A DNA stretch of 64,000 nt from Diphasiastrum complanatum (GCA_029204225.1 CM055102.1:34280585-34344584), one strand, 5' to 3'. Numbered from the stretch's first letter, positions 41,145 to 56,639 are shown. The notes: a model not told the origin generated them from the letters alone. Numbers and translations: made by a program.

Positions 41145-41180
41145 CTCTTCTCTCTGTCGTCGTCGGATGATCTTCTGGAG
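40523..41180 (-). promoter_or_regulatory. 5' UTR and promoter region of the RRM gene
   Basis: This is the region upstream of the start codon on the minus strand. It is pyrimidine/purine-skewed, with C-rich runs at 40620-40690 and a (GT)n(CT)n tract at about 41085-41142. Such GA/CT tracts are frequent in plant core promoters. No convincing TATA box was fixed, and a 5' UTR intron is possible (an acceptor-like region precedes the ATG). Confidence 0.45.
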
Positions 41181-43760
41181 AGGTAGGGTTTCAGTGACGA
41201 AGCTCATACGTATTTTAATGAATTTTTGGTAACTATTGTACGCATTTTTGAATAGATTAACAAGGGATAGTGGCAAGCCACAAGAGCCCTGCCTTAGTAA
41301 GAACTACTTACAGACCGTTGTCAAATTGTTTTGCTTTATTTGATTTTTAGGAACGGGTCTTCGTCATGGTGCATGTAAATAATGTAATGGTTAATGGCTG
41401 ATGTAATAGTTGGCTTATGAGTATTGTTTGTTTGAGGTTATGTTGATTCATGAGTATTGTGAAACGACTTGTAACATTGTCTAGAGCGAGAATGTCAATG
41501 CTGAAGTCTCCTAGAATGTTGGTTGGTGGTGTATTTGTATTGAAGGATGCTCATCTTGTATATTGTATGATGTATTCTTTTAGTGTTTGCTTGTTATCAT
41601 AATATATGGTTGTCCCTAGAAAATGGTCATTTTGAATTGCATGGAATATTCTTTCAGAAGCTACAAAATAATGGTTTCAAGTTCCTTGCAAGCATAGTAC
41701 AGTAATGTACAAGAATACGAGGTTCGTGTTTTATATTAATATTGTGTACAAAGATCGAATAGAGAGTTGAGTGTCTTTGTAAGTGTTCATGATAGAAGTT
41801 TGGGGTTGCCCTTTTGCGTGTGCTCATATACATTCCATTTTAGTACTTATGTATGTGTCAAGGTTTGAAGCATTCTTTTTACAGTGATGAGGTGAGGTAT
41901 AACTACTGAATATCTTCTACTCTAAACAGGGCCATTTTTGGTATATTCTTTTGGCTTGAAAATTAAATTACCGATTGTTAGGCCATGTGCAGAATGTATG
42001 TTGCATGCCTTACAAGCTGTATTAAAAAATATTTGTGTATAATTGTGCTTAAAATCGTTTGTTTGGTGATTTAATAGACTATACTAAATGTGCTACAAAT
42101 GCACATCTTTGGTTGAAGTTTATTTTGGTAAGAGAAACAAGCAATAAAAATAAATTTCACTTTCTTAATTGGAGTATTCGACCCAAGTAAAAATTCCATA
42201 AAATACTATATATAAACTCTAGGATTCAAACATATTTGTCTATCACTATATTGTGAATCAAAATATTTTATTATAGAATTAGATAGAAATGTTTCATTCT
42301 TGTGGATGCTACATGTGGTTTGATGATGCCAATCCATTAGTGATTGTGTGTTTGATCTATAAATCTCCACTACATCCTGATTTCTGCAGTAGTAATTTGA
42401 CAATATTACCATTATAGCCATGAATTGATAATCCATTATTCATGTTTCACTTTAGAAAATTCATCAATCACAAATGTCAAAACAACTATATAAATGTATT
42501 CACCATTTTAGAATTCAATATTTAGGATATAAAATTTAATATTCACAATTTCATAATTGAGTATTATCATTTCATAAGCTTTATATTCATGATTCAATGT
42601 CATAATAATGTTCACAATATCTATATCGTGATCATGTCCTAATAATCATTATTTCACAATTTATGTTCGGTATTTTCATGATACCAAGAATATTTTTGCC
42701 TTGATGATGTCATAATAAATACCAATTTATGATTGTAATCATGAATTCAATTTGTACTATTCAAAATTTCATATTTTAGTACTCACAATTTATGCCAGTT
42801 GTCAAGTATTGAGATGTGTCAAGGCTTAAAAAGCTTTGTAAACTTTTTTGTGTGGCTATGTATGGCAACAAAAAAAGGGCAAAAAAGAGACAATGCAAAG
42901 ATGTCCTAAAATTTTACCTTATATAACCTTCATAGGAACATGGCATATTGATTTGAACTTTTTCAGTCTTTCAATGTTGATGTTGCTTCTACAATTGTGT
43001 CAATACCCAATAAAACAAATTACCACATTGCTATAGCAATACTTTATCAAGATTCGTGCTTATCAATAGTTATTGTTGCCTTGATAATATATAAACCAAA
43101 AAAATAGTATATTGGTCTAGCAATGTTTATTTTTAGAGGCTTTTCTCATTTTTCTCTTAAAAAGAAATTTTCATGTTCTAAGAATGATAGTTGTGCAAAA
43201 CTCACAGGATAAAGTGATTGCAAACAATTAGGTAATTGCTAGGAAGTATGTGAAAATATGCACAATTATGTGATAAGCCTTATGTGACTTACATGAGGAT
43301 AGAATTTCTTTTGTTTGCACAAAAAAATTGTTTCAAAGATAAAAATTATCAACCCTTACGCTCGATACTAAAATATGTAACAAACAAGCCATTATAGATA
43401 AACAAGCTTGAGTCCATGTGACATGAGTAAGAAACAATTGCAAGAAATGTCCATGTGGAGGGTTTTAAGGAGACGGAAGATTTTAAGAATGAGTCTTCAA
43501 TCATGCTTCATCTTTTGTTTTGATGTTTCAACTTTTTAGCTTGTATTGGCATCAAATTATAGTATTCTTCTTGTTTAGCTTATTTCTAATTTGTGATGTT
43601 ATTTGATGTGGAAACATATTCCGAAAACATTGATAAATCCACGTCCCTTTATTAAAGCCAAATGATTTCTCTCTTTTTTACAGCCTAGTTAATTTATTAT
43701 TTTTTGCATACATATTAAGCAACTAGTGGTCGTTATATACAACATATACAGCTTGGCAAT
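41180..43760. other. AT-rich intergenic sequence
   Basis: No gene, transposon end or RNA gene is recognised. Between about 42440 and 42790 diverged copies of a phrase like tattcacaatttcataat recur every 30-60 bp, suggesting an old degenerate repeat. Confidence 0.5.
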
Positions 43761-43761
43761 A

Positions 43762-43875
43762 CCGTTTACGGAGCTAGTCTCCTTAGATGTCACTACACAA
43801 TGGTCGAGATCTGAGCCTACACCTTCCCGGTGGCAGTCAACAACTCTACCCAGTGCACCCCACTGTGATGGACAC
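43762..43875 (-). mobile_element. tRNA-derived SINE-like fragment
   Basis: The minus strand reads GGTGCACTGGGTAGAGTTGTT, a box-A-like start, then ACCGGGAAGGTGTAGGCTC and AGATCTCGACC, a decayed box B (GGTTCGAATCTC type), about 40-50 bp apart as in pol III promoters. This is the layout of plant tRNA-related SINEs. No poly tail or target duplication was established. Confidence 0.45.
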
Positions 43876-43879
43876 CTAG

Positions 43880-46800
43880 TTAATTTCATTGCCTTTCGTT
43901 CTTCAACTTTTACCATTGTTGATATTTGGAGTGAGATGATAATCACTCATTATTCTAGGTAACATATGTTGGAAATAAGGCTTGTAGGATTTCTTTGCTT
44001 AAAAAGATGGGTTCCATATTTTTTGTGTTGTATTTTGGAATTATATGTTTTTCAACCCAAATTTGAAAAAGCCCAACTTTTTTAAGTAGTTATTTTAGGA
44101 GGTTCAAAATGTAAGTTAAATGAATACATAGCTTCTTTATCAACAAAATATGTAGAAATTATATATTACATCAAAAATAGAAATCATAATATTTTATTAA
44201 AAAATTAAATGGAAATACTAGACAGGCTCAATTAATTTATCAAACGGAACATAATGCACATCTCACTCAATATTAGAAAAGTTTGTTTTGTGTAATAGTT
44301 CAATGTTGAACCAAGCCTGCACATATTTGATTGGAACTGATTCTAGAAAAAAAGAAATAGGCAATGAAGATAGAATTTATCTTCTTATTTGGAGCACTTA
44401 GCCGAGGTAAAAGTTTCATTAAAGGATATCACATACACATAAATTTATTCTCCTAAGTTGGAGCTTTGAAGGTTTGTGTTCATCAAAAAGAATATTCCAT
44501 CATAAATTCCATTAGTGAAATCAAACATTTTTGCTTACTAGATTTGTACATGAGTATGCATATTTATTCTTGTTATGCTCTAGGTCCTTAAACCATGATC
44601 TCTCTTACAAATTTTGCAAGATAGAGTAACTAATTTAAAGGAGTTGTCATTATTGGCACATTATCGCTACAATCCACCAATTAAAGTGGGCCTACGTGGT
44701 TACACATGATGCATGCACAACACAAGCACATTTTCTCTATGATAATGAAGTCGTCTTTCCCAACAATTAAGTACTACAATGAAGATTGCCAAAATATACA
44801 CAAAATGAAGCTACATTGTCTACAATAGGAATTTCCAATAAACTCTCATTTCAATTTTTTTATGGGTCAATTTTTCATCTACTTTGAAGATTAGATATAA
44901 ACAAAAACTGATAACACTTTCTTACACATTGGAATATTATCTTATATCTCAAAAAAGTTTGCAACAATTCAAAGATATTTAGATCATGAAAATGTGCAAC
45001 TGTTTTTGAACAATTTAATAATGTGAAATTTAAGATAAAACACATCCAATCCCATGACACGGGATCAATTTCATTTAGTCATTCAACATAGCTTATCGTC
45101 ATAGAAAGGGTTTTGATTGTGGATGATTAGAAGCAAGCCCAAAATAGAAAACTGCCCAATATTCTCATCCATTACAAGGAAATACAACAAGGGTCACAAC
45201 AAATTACAAGTGATCCATAAATTAAATTTAAATCACAATAATTATGGCATAAGGTCAATTGCACTTAAATAGATCACAAAAATCATAGCTTAATCTAAAT
45301 GTATTACACAAACTTTCTTATATTGCATCCCATAGAAAAGTTGTCATAACGCTCAAATTAAGAAGAAAAAAATATTCAAAAAAGAATGTATTCACCCAAA
45401 TTTTGTTATGTTACATCCCATAGAAAAGTAGTCATGAAGCTCAATTCACCCTTTGAATTATGATTTTCAAAGAAGTGAAGGCGAACTTGGATTGATACAT
45501 GTGGTGGTAACTCAAAGCTCAAGCCTCCACTAAGGGGGGCTCATGAGTTCTTGTTTAACATTGTAAAAACAAAGGATTGCATTTAGAAGAAAAAAGACTG
45601 CTCAGTTGAAAAGGCCTTGGAAGGTTGTCAAGCACAGATCTTAAGACTACCTAAAGAACACAAGCCTCGTGCTGCTCATTACATCAACCCCACATTACAA
45701 CTTCAAATTTGTAACTTGTCAAGATCATCAAAAAATGCACCAAGGCCAACCTTAGCAGATATCCTCTTTGCATTTTCTATACATACAAAAAAAACCTGTT
45801 AACGTGGTTTCTAAGCATTATATATTCCCTGATCTAGTATTACTGGAAAGCGATGTGCAGCTAATTAGTCTTTGTATCTTGTTTAAAAGAGGAAAGTAAT
45901 TACAAAATCATCAGTTGATTTTGAAGTTTCATAGCCCCAAAACATAGTGCCTATCTGCAATCAAATAGGAAACTTACGTCAAACTATAGACAAAAATCAC
46001 TCAAAAAAGAAAAATGTAGTTGAAACACAATATGCAAACCTCAAGGCTGGCAGCAAAAAGGTTCAGACCTCGTGTGTGTATGTGTGTAGCTTTTAAGGGG
46101 CACTATGAATACTCATCCAAGAGCGATCTCTACAATCTTCAGAAAGCCTTTCTCTTTGTCCGTCGATAGGTTGTGAGCTTCAGATCCCTATCATGGCACG
46201 ATTTCAAATTCAATTTAACAGACAAAGACTAAAATTTGACCAGATGCATGATGATATTATCATAAACATGCAACTCAGTTTAACCTATGCATAATCCCAT
46301 GGCTATGGCAGTGAGCTACTCTGCAGAGTTGGCACACAAAACTCTGCATAAGTAGAAAACAATAAAGAATCAATCTTTCACCAAAGAAATCTAGCTCACT
46401 GTAATCCCAGAGTCCAAGGTGGTGTTGTTAGGGAGAGGGTTGTCTGAATTTACTCTGCCATGAAGATTAGTGTACTTCTTCAGATCTCGTGCGATGGCAA
46501 TGCACGAAATAGGCTACTCGTGAGCATCTTTGTAAATTGTAATGTCTTCAAAGAATGCCTCATTGATTATATATATTGTTTAGTCAAGTGAATTGCTGCT
46601 TCTGGGATCGTTATCAAGGCAATCCAAATCGTACACGAATGTCGCAATATAAAAACACACTAAATTGCTATCATTGCAGTCCAACTATTAAGGATGTAGA
46701 TTCAGCCTGCGATGAGAAGTATTATTTCTGCACTAATTTCTGGAATGCGTTTGAAACCATCTTAAAACTCCTCTGGTCATTAATCGACTATCTCATACAG

Positions 46801-47200
46801 CCAATGCCAGATACTTGACAACACTACAATTTTGATTTGAGTGTAAAAGGCAGGGAATACAAACCATCACACAAAATTAAAGGTTATTTGAAAATCAATC
46901 TAGCCGCAAGGGATTCACAATTTTAAGGTTCTACTCAGTTAGCTCCTAATCAAGAAACATTTGAGAACTTGAATATTTAATAATCTAAGTGTTCACTATT
47001 CCCAACAACAACATAGAAAAGAAACTAAAAAAAACCTTCTTGTATTTCAGACCATCCGGTGCAGTTAGAGGCACTTGAACCTCTCATTTAGTAACATTCA
47101 TTAGACCCTATACATCCCAGACTACAATTGAGAAGGATATAAGAGCAACCTACTTTACTCCGTTGAAAATAGAAATGTAGATAGCCTGAGCAAAACCTCT
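43880..47200. other. AT-rich intergenic sequence
   Basis: No conserved protein or RNA gene seen. It holds a direct duplication at 45301-45443 (listed separately) and many short open frames without recognisable content. Confidence 0.5.
45301..45443. repeat. 55-bp direct repeat, 87 bp apart
   Basis: gtattacacaaactttctta...catcccatagaaaag at 45301-45355 recurs as gtattcacccaaattttgtt...catcccatagaaaag at 45388-45443, at roughly 80 percent identity by eye. Confidence 0.75.
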
Positions 47201-47208
47201 ACTAGCGG

Positions 47209-47832
47209 CTAGAAATACGCATCATGACCGCGGTAGCCACCTCCGTGGTGCTTTTCATGTCTTTCATAGTCTCTGCGAGGACTCAGGCTTCTGCCTCTAT
47301 TATGGCCACTGCGCCCATGCCTTTTGTGGCTTCCAAAAAGCTTCCCTAAATCCCTATTGATCTTCTTGACATGCGTACTGTTGCACAATCCACGATTGCA
47401 AGTTTTTATTTTCGTACTGGGGACAAGTTGATATTCTGAAGTCCGTCAGAAGAGAAAAATGCATATTAATAGGACGACCTGCATAAAAGCGTCCACCTAA
47501 AGCTTGCACATCGGACGTCTGTTCTTCCTTTCATGTCTTTTGTGGCTTCCAAAAAGCTTCCCTAAATCCCTGTTGATCTTCTTGACATGCGTAATGTTGC
47601 ACAATCCACGATTGCAAGTATTTTCTTTGTACTAGGGACAAGTCAATTTTCTAAAGTCCGTCAGAAGAGAAAAATGCACATTAATAGAACGACCTGCATA
47701 AAAGCGTCCAGCTAAAGCTTGCACATCGGACGCCTGTTCTTCCTCTCTAAATATGCGTAAACATAACCAACCATGTGATCCGCAAGATTAGCACACACAT
47801 TCAGGCTTTCAAGCTCCCATACCTGCTCAACT
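47209..47832 (-). pseudogene. U2AF35-like splicing factor pseudogene with tandem duplication
   Basis: The minus strand encodes the C-terminal half of a U2AF small-subunit-like protein: [22 protein letters not shown] (RRM end), [22 protein letters not shown], the second CCCH finger (TC....TCNRGLCN..H), VKKINRDLGKLFG and an RS-like tail RSLSPRRDYERHEKHHGGGY ending in TAG at 47211-47209. Frameshifts (near 47745 and in the A runs near 47640 and 47410) and an in-frame stop after TCP break it. The finger is one residue shorter than normal. The finger segment occurs twice in tandem. Upstream exons were not found. Confidence 0.75.
47316..47747. repeat. 216-bp tandem duplication in the U2AF35-like pseudogene
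   Basis: The unit starting catg.cttttgtggcttcc at 47316 recurs at 47532. Both copies run through the aaaagcgtccA/Cctaaagcttgcacatc phrase to tgttcttcct. The copies differ by scattered substitutions. Confidence 0.88.
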
Positions 47833-48074
47833 AAAGTGATCACAGAGCTGGTCGAGCTAGAAAAGTAAATGAAAAGCTTCACAATCTGAAGATGATAAAA
47901 CAGAGGAAGGGCTGATGGCTTACAAAATACTGCACTTTGTAAACACACTTTAGAAACACACTCGTTGCATGACGATTCTAGGCAGAGAACACAAACGCAT
48001 GCATGCAAGAATCCACGCGGCACATGAACAGGAATGCATGAGAAAATCCACGCGCCTACCACAGACAGAGCCAC

Positions 48075-48801
<727 letters not shown>

Positions 48802-49036
48802 GAGGAGGATTCGACGAAGAAAACAGAGAGAGCAAACTTACTTTTTTAGGGTATAATGATATAATGAGCTATTGGAGAGAAATATATAATGACGGATGGT
48901 TATGTAACACTTTGTCCTTAGCGTTTCACAACACCCTCCGCACATAGGGACAAAAAATCATTAAATTTTTTACGAACACATCCCTATGTTTCCAAAGCAA
49001 AAGAGATAAAATCTTCACCAGATGCACGATCATTGT

Positions 49037-49197
<161 letters not shown>

Positions 49198-49199
49198 GA

Positions 49200-49640
49200 G
49201 ATGCAGCAGCCCCTTGCATGGTGGAAGAATGATGAAGAAGGCATTGTCGAGAGGGATCGGCATCTCCAAGAATCTGAATTTTCTCACATGAAAAACCAAG
49301 ACCTACATGCTACGAGATGACCGTGAAAATGGGCCTGGCAAAATGTGTGTCTGCTCTCAAACATTATGAAACCAACTATCATGAGCAACAATAGCAAGAA
49401 TATCACGAATGGAATTATGTGATATTATATGAATTCCACTTAAGGAAAACAACATCAAGAAAACCGTGGATTCATAAACAACTTCCTCAAGAAAACCAAT
49501 TTCCGCATATTGTGCCTCTGGTGGAACTCTTCGGAATAGAGGGTGAGTACCTAGAAAATTTAGTGTAGAACACTTAAAAATATGATTTAACGCTAGATGT
49601 GGTACCCACGACTGGTACAAAGGGCAATTGTCATGCCCAT
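49200..49640. other. Unassigned sequence right of the CT tract
   Basis: A 106-codon minus frame (49357-49677) is present, but I recognise no domain in it. It may be part of the LTR-bearing element whose primer site is at 50123. Confidence 0.4.
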
Positions 49641-50135
49641 GACTGGTCTCATGTAGCGTATCTACGCTAGGGATCAATAGACCAACAACCCATAAGTTAA
49701 TTGTGCCTATAAGGAAATTGAGGCCCTTATGTGCATAAGGTCATAATTAATGGTTGTAGGCCTAAACTCGTGATGGTGGATTTGTATGGGTCTATCAATG
49801 AGTCATTGGGGAACTGGATGACGTGGCCCGGATAAGCTGCATAGGTGTCCAGTGAGGTGTCACAATGCACTACTAGTGATGCATGGGCCTTGGAGAGTAT
49901 AAGTATACCTATTGGGCTCTCACTAATGTGTGCTTGATTGTGTGATTGGTAGCTACATGTTGCTTGAGTGATTCCTTATTCCTCATTGAGATTGACCCAT
50001 AGCTTGGGGGCTAGATCCGTTTGATCTAGGATTGGTTGGGTTGGTTTGTCCACCATCAGTACCCTTTGTGGTTGCTTGATTTGGCATGCTAAGAATATAA
50101 TATTTGGATTAGGACTTTATATTGGTATCAGAGCC
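49640..50135 (+). mobile_element. LTR end and primer-binding site of an unidentified retroelement
   Basis: TGGTATCAGAGCC at 50123-50135 is a perfect initiator-Met primer site and follows a non-coding stretch with LTR-like composition. The LTR start is not fixed and the usual CA before the primer site is degraded. No gag follows, so it is a 5' remnant. Confidence 0.55.
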
Positions 50136-52020
<1,885 letters not shown>

Positions 52021-52029
52021 ATGTCCCAG

Positions 52030-52215
52030 CAGAAAAGCGAATTTCTTCAATTTTGTTGTTGCTTGAGGGCAAGGCCTCCTCTTGGTGGAGGGAACTACCC
52101 GTGAAACACTTGGGCTAAATTCTTGGAGGAATTTCGTAAGGCTTTTGTCACAAATGACGATTCTGAATTTTATAATTGTTTTATTAACTATATAATGGGC
52201 AATCAATAATTGGAA
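52030..52215 (+). pseudogene. Gypsy gag scrap
   Basis: The plus strand reads LLLEGKASSWWRELPVKHLG, a frame break, then FLEEFRKAFVTNDDSEFYNC and YIMGNQ. This corresponds to the WWQD...F...F....FY....MGN region of gypsy capsids. It is flanked on the right by a copia integrase scrap on the other strand. Confidence 0.65.
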
Positions 52216-52378
52216 AAGCCTCTGATTTTTGTTTAATGAAATAAACAGCTATTCTTCTAGAGAATTCATCAATAGAGGTAATGAAATACTTTGCATCTAG
52301 CAATGAAGGAGTTTGTATAGGTCCACATATATCTGTATAAACAACATCTAACAGATCTTTTGTTGTTCCATTTCCTAG
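52215..52378 (-). pseudogene. Copia integrase scrap
   Basis: The minus strand reads VVYTDICGPIQTPSLLDAKY and FITSIDEFSRRIAVYFIKQK, the first part of a copia integrase core with the first catalytic Asp (TD.CGP). It is open for 54 codons and truncated at both ends. Confidence 0.75.
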
Positions 52379-54840
52379 ATGAATTCTACATCGAGAAGCT
52401 TTTTCAATTCTTCTTGGATTAGCTGGGCGTTTTGCAAATTAGACCGATAAGGCCTACTAACTATGGGTTTTGCTCCATCAACTAGTGGAATGGTGTGAAC
52501 CACAACATATGGCGATATGCCCTTTAGCTCAGCATAATTCCAAACAAGACAGTCGCGGTTTGCAAAGAAGGGCCTTAAGATCCTCAAGTTCCTCTCCTTC
52601 TACGTCTTCTCCAACATATACCATACAATTTTCCTCTCCCTTCTTAGCAAGATCTATCAGGCTTTCATACTGGTCGGGCCTTTTTAAACGTTGGCTTTCT
52701 GGGAGGTATCTTCTACTGGCTCTCTCTTACTTGTGGGCATGACCACTACCACTTCATCTATCTCGTAATCCTTGAAATATTGGGGCATGTCATGCGCATG
52801 CTTTGGTCTTTCTATGGTTGGCCATCAACTCAATCTTGATTCTTTGTTTATCACTCACTCTTGGCCTTCCACTGAGCGGTCTTAGCCTTATAAGCCTTAT
52901 AAAGAGGCTTGCGTTCTTGGGGCAGGCTGGTGGCTTATTGTCAATTCTCATCCTTTTCAAAACTCAGTCAAATGGGGGATCCAAAGTGATCGGCTCTTTT
53001 TCCTTGGCACACGTTGGTGACTCTAATCAATTGTCAACCTTTGGGTCTTTCAACATCTTAATGTTATTGTCCCACAGTGAGACTTCTAGCTTGTAAAGAG
53101 CTTCATCCTCAACTGGGTCCCAATCTATGCGTTCTCGCAAGAGATCATTTACAGTTATTGGAATACTAGTCGTGGATCCGTCGGATATTGTATCCATTCG
53201 ACCTACTATAGCATTGCCTTGAGGGGTTCTGTTGTTTCTATGAGATCTTCATTCGCTAGTGGCTTTTGTGGATCTAGTACTTCGTGATTTTGGTGTGGGT
53301 TTGAAACGATGAAGATCTACATATCTAAGAAAATCTTTGTCCTCATATTCTAGACCTTCTTCCAGGGTGAACACCTGAAGAATTTCTATTTCCTTTTCAC
53401 TACATACTCTTTGCAGTGGCTTTTGGGGTATAGCCTCTAGGCTCATCATCAAAAGTAATATAGAGTCTTGATGGCCTTGGCTCGGTACTTTCGCTGGTTC
53501 TGCTAGTCGGTTGATCAGAATACCATCTTCATCGGAGAATGTATCTATGACAGACCTTCACTTTGGCGATTGCTCAACAAATGAGACATCAAACTGAACA
53601 CAATCCACCGTAGCTAAGGCTTCGATCCAGTTTACTACAACTTCCAAAATAGAATGCTCGTGCGCATTATGTTCGGTTTCACGGATGAATTGTAGTAATC
53701 TTGGATTTACAAGGGAACACGTAGAACCTTTTTACCATCGGGCTGACATTTGTCTTGCTCTCGGGTTGTCTCCCTGGCTTGATCTAAGGCTTGTGCTTCT
53801 TTTACCCACTCCTTCATACGTCTAAAATTCCCTTGTTCAGTTGTGGAATTTGGGTATTCTCCTACATATAGAGAATTAGATGATCCACTAACAAGACTGG
53901 TAGTGGCGGATTTGGTTGGTTCTTTCTCTTGTCGTTTTTGGGCTCTGGTCTGGATGAATACCGACATCATAGATGCCTTGGATTCTCCTACCACACTCAT
54001 TAGGTGCAGTGGGGCATAGACCTCTCCTTGCTTCTCCTTTCTCATTGGACACATTAGATATGGGTGTCCGTACCCACAATCAAGACAAAGTGGTACAAAA
54101 TTGCCTTGTGGCTTGTTAGGGCACTCGACAATCCTATGGTTTTCTCCACATCCACAACATTTTATGGGAGCTCTGAATCCAGTACCACGAAGCTGTTTGC
54201 ATAGATCGGTATTAGATCACCATTCATTTTGTCTATGAAATGCACTAGAACTGAATCTGGTGCTTCCCCTCGGGATAGTAGGTTTCATCGGTCACTTCGA
54301 CCATGTTCAATTGCTGAGGATTTTGGGTGGAATGGGTGGTAATGCCAATCTTGACGGTGGTTGAGGTAAGGCACCTTGTCGGTGTGCCAATGGGGTGGGA
54401 TTTGGTTGGGCTGCTTGGTTTTTGAGATTGTATCGACATTCAGTAGTATCATGATTGCGCATATTATAGATGTGGCAATGTCGCACGGACGCTCTAACCT
54501 CTATCTTAAGTGTGGGCACTCATTTTCGGTATGGTTTCCAGTGTGGACACCAAGTGGATTCCCTCCTTGGATATGTGTGGGTAGGTCTTGGTTGCAAGCC
54601 TTTCATCTTCTGGTCTACAACCATGGTAAGGTCAATGGTGAGCTTTTTAATTTTCTCGTTGCTTTGTGTGTGCAACTTCTCTATGGCAGATATGATGGAG
54701 TCAGCGCTAATCGCCGTAGAGGTAGAGCATCATCATGTAGCTTATCAGGGGTGGATCTACATCAACTGGTTCGTGAAGTATCTCAATAGGTACATTGATG
54801 GACTCCTCAAGATCGGGGGGATCCAGAGTGGATAATCTCC
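52379..54840 (-). mobile_element. Gypsy remnant G3: gag zinc knuckles to RT start
   Basis: From right to left on the minus strand there is a degraded gag end with several zinc knuckles (54520-54050), a charged spacer or protease zone with stops, and the RT start LVDGAKPIVSRPYR, NAQLIQEELKKLLDVEFI (to about 52379). The RT start motif places it with gypsy rather than copia. It is joined on the left to the copia scrap and on the right to copia D with no LTRs. Confidence 0.7.
54050..54519 (-). pseudogene. Gypsy gag C-terminus with multiple zinc knuckles
   Basis: Three CCHC-like motifs occur in order: CHIYNMRNHDTTEC (second Cys replaced by Tyr), CGCGENHRIVEC and CLDCGYGHPYLMC. The last two keep the C-x2-C-x3-H-x4-C spacing. 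Multiple knuckles suggest a nucleic-acid-binding nucleocapsid. A frame break lies between the first and second. Confidence 0.65.
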
Positions 54841-54844
54841 TACC

Positions 54845-55902
54845 AGATCTAAGATGCATATAATGGAACGAGAAGTGTGGCTATTTTTGGTCTTCTTTTT
54901 TTTGTTGTTCTTCAGATATTTTTGTAAATATTTTGTGTATTTGGGTAATCAGGTGATGGATCGAGATGAGGATTCGAACCAAAATGAAAGTGAACTGATG
55001 CTTTACCAGTAGACTGAAGGTGTCAGTGTAATCTATTCCATAAACTTGCTCAAATCCTTTAACCACTCATCGAGCTTTCCATTTGGATATTGATCCATCT
55101 GGCTTAAGCTTTATCTTAAAGATCCATTTAGAGTCAGTAGGTTTTATACCTGCAAGAGGATTGACAAGACTCCAGGTCTTGTTCTTCATCAAGGAATGGT
55201 ACTCAGCATACATGGCAGCTTTCCATTCGTTTGCATTGGGCATTGACAATGCTTCTGCAATAGTGGCAGGTTCGTCATGACTGATGAACGCTTGAGGAGT
55301 GAAACGATCAGGTTGTTATCGTTGTCTCACAGACTTAACTGCAGGTGCTTGAGTGGATGTTTCTCTTGGATGAATGGCAGCGATAGCTTCAGCTTGTGGT
55401 TGAACAGTCATGGGTCTGGGCCCATCAACAATGAGTGGAGATGTTGAGACAAACTCTTGCATTGGAACATTCGTAGGTCGATGCCTATCTATGGAGAATG
55501 GAGCTGCTGTGACAGACTCCTGCATTGGCTATTGTGGAGTGTAGCTGGTTGTGAACTGATGGTGCACGCCACATGATGATAATTAGTCCGCCATTTCATT
55601 TGATAAGTACTCTCCCTCTGAATCAGACCGTAGGGCCTTGATTCTCTGACCAGTCTGATTCTTAGCATGTTGCTTGAATTCTTTGAAACGATTGAATGCT
55701 TCTGACTTGTTCTTTATGAACATGATTCTGGTGAACCGGGAGTAGTCATCAATGAATGTGATAAAATATAGAGCTTGACCCAATGAGGGTATGCTCATGG
55801 GACCACATAAGTCACTATGAATCAGTAATAGAATGGACTTTGCTCTCCTGGCTTGTCCTCTTGGAAATTTTGTTCTAAGTTGTTTCCCTACTAGACAATT
55901 TT
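54845..55902 (-). pseudogene. Copia D, left part: RT start, linker, integrase
   Basis: Minus-strand pieces are the integrase core (LLIHSDLCGPMSIPSLGQ, YFITFIDDYSRFTRIMF, 55583-55890), a low-complexity linker (55316-55525) and the RT start (WKAAMYAEYHSLMKNKTWSL, FEQVYGIDYTDTFSLLVKHQ, 54881-55249). The RT is truncated near 54950. Copia C interrupts the element at 55903. The original sequence resumes at 62021. Confidence 0.85.
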
Positions 55903-56639
55903 TGTGAAGAATTGAAAAAGATTATCTATGTTAGATATAGGGGTCTTATGTTTTTTACATCAAGCATCTAGGTGTAGGATGTTGATAGGAACAAATATGG
56001 CATAGATGGCAAATTATGCATTTCCAGTTGTAATGCCACTATTGAGCCAAAATAGAGTAAGAGGCTAAACTCGTGCCAATTAGAGTGTAGACAAGTGTAA
56101 TACCTTTGTTTGATGAATTCTAAGAGGTCCAATAGGATTTAGAGGTGGAACCATGTGAGGTCCAATAGGAATTTGAGGTGTCCTTGAATATAGTCCAAAA
56201 GAATTAAGAGGTGCATGGATCAATGGTCCAATAGGATTAAGAGGTGACAAAATGTGGTCCAATCATAGTTAAGCATAGTGGTAGCTCATGGATCTACTAG
56301 TATCATTGTACTCCTCGTTTTGGATCTAATTGATTTGGTGACTGTGTGGATTTTGAGTGTCATTGAGTTTCTAGCTTTCTCTCTCTACCCGAGAGCTCAT
56401 GATGGTTTTTCTCTCTCTACCCAAGGAGAGCAACTTGTTTTTACTTAGAATAATTTTTTAATACTTCCCACATGTGTGAGTGAGAGTTGAAAGTGATTGA
56501 ATGCATGAAGTAGTGTGTTTTTGCCATAGGATCTAAGATTGATCTTGAATCTCAATCTAGTCTTGATCTTGGTGCATCTACACACCTTAGGAGATCACAA
56601 AGTACATGTTGTGGACAATCCACACGTGTGAAATCAACA
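55903..56639 (+). repeat. 5' LTR of copia C
   Basis: It runs TGTGAAGAATTG to AAATCAACA, 737 bp. It contains a minisatellite (about 56121-56245) of the word GGTCCAATAGGATTTAGAGG in four or five diverged copies, and CT-rich patches near 56375-56425. Confidence 0.95.
56121..56245 (+). repeat. Minisatellite inside copia C 5' LTR
   Basis: Four to five copies of ggtccaataggatttagagg-like units, about 30 bp apart. The same array occurs in the 3' LTR at about 61501-61626. Confidence 0.8.

Noticed and set aside
46576-46818. 80-codon ORF with several Cys residues
   Set aside because: Cys spacing matches no known finger, and no homologous protein is recognised.
49357-49677. 106-codon minus-strand ORF as a host gene
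   Set aside because: No domain, no intron-exon context, and it lies beside an LTR remnant.
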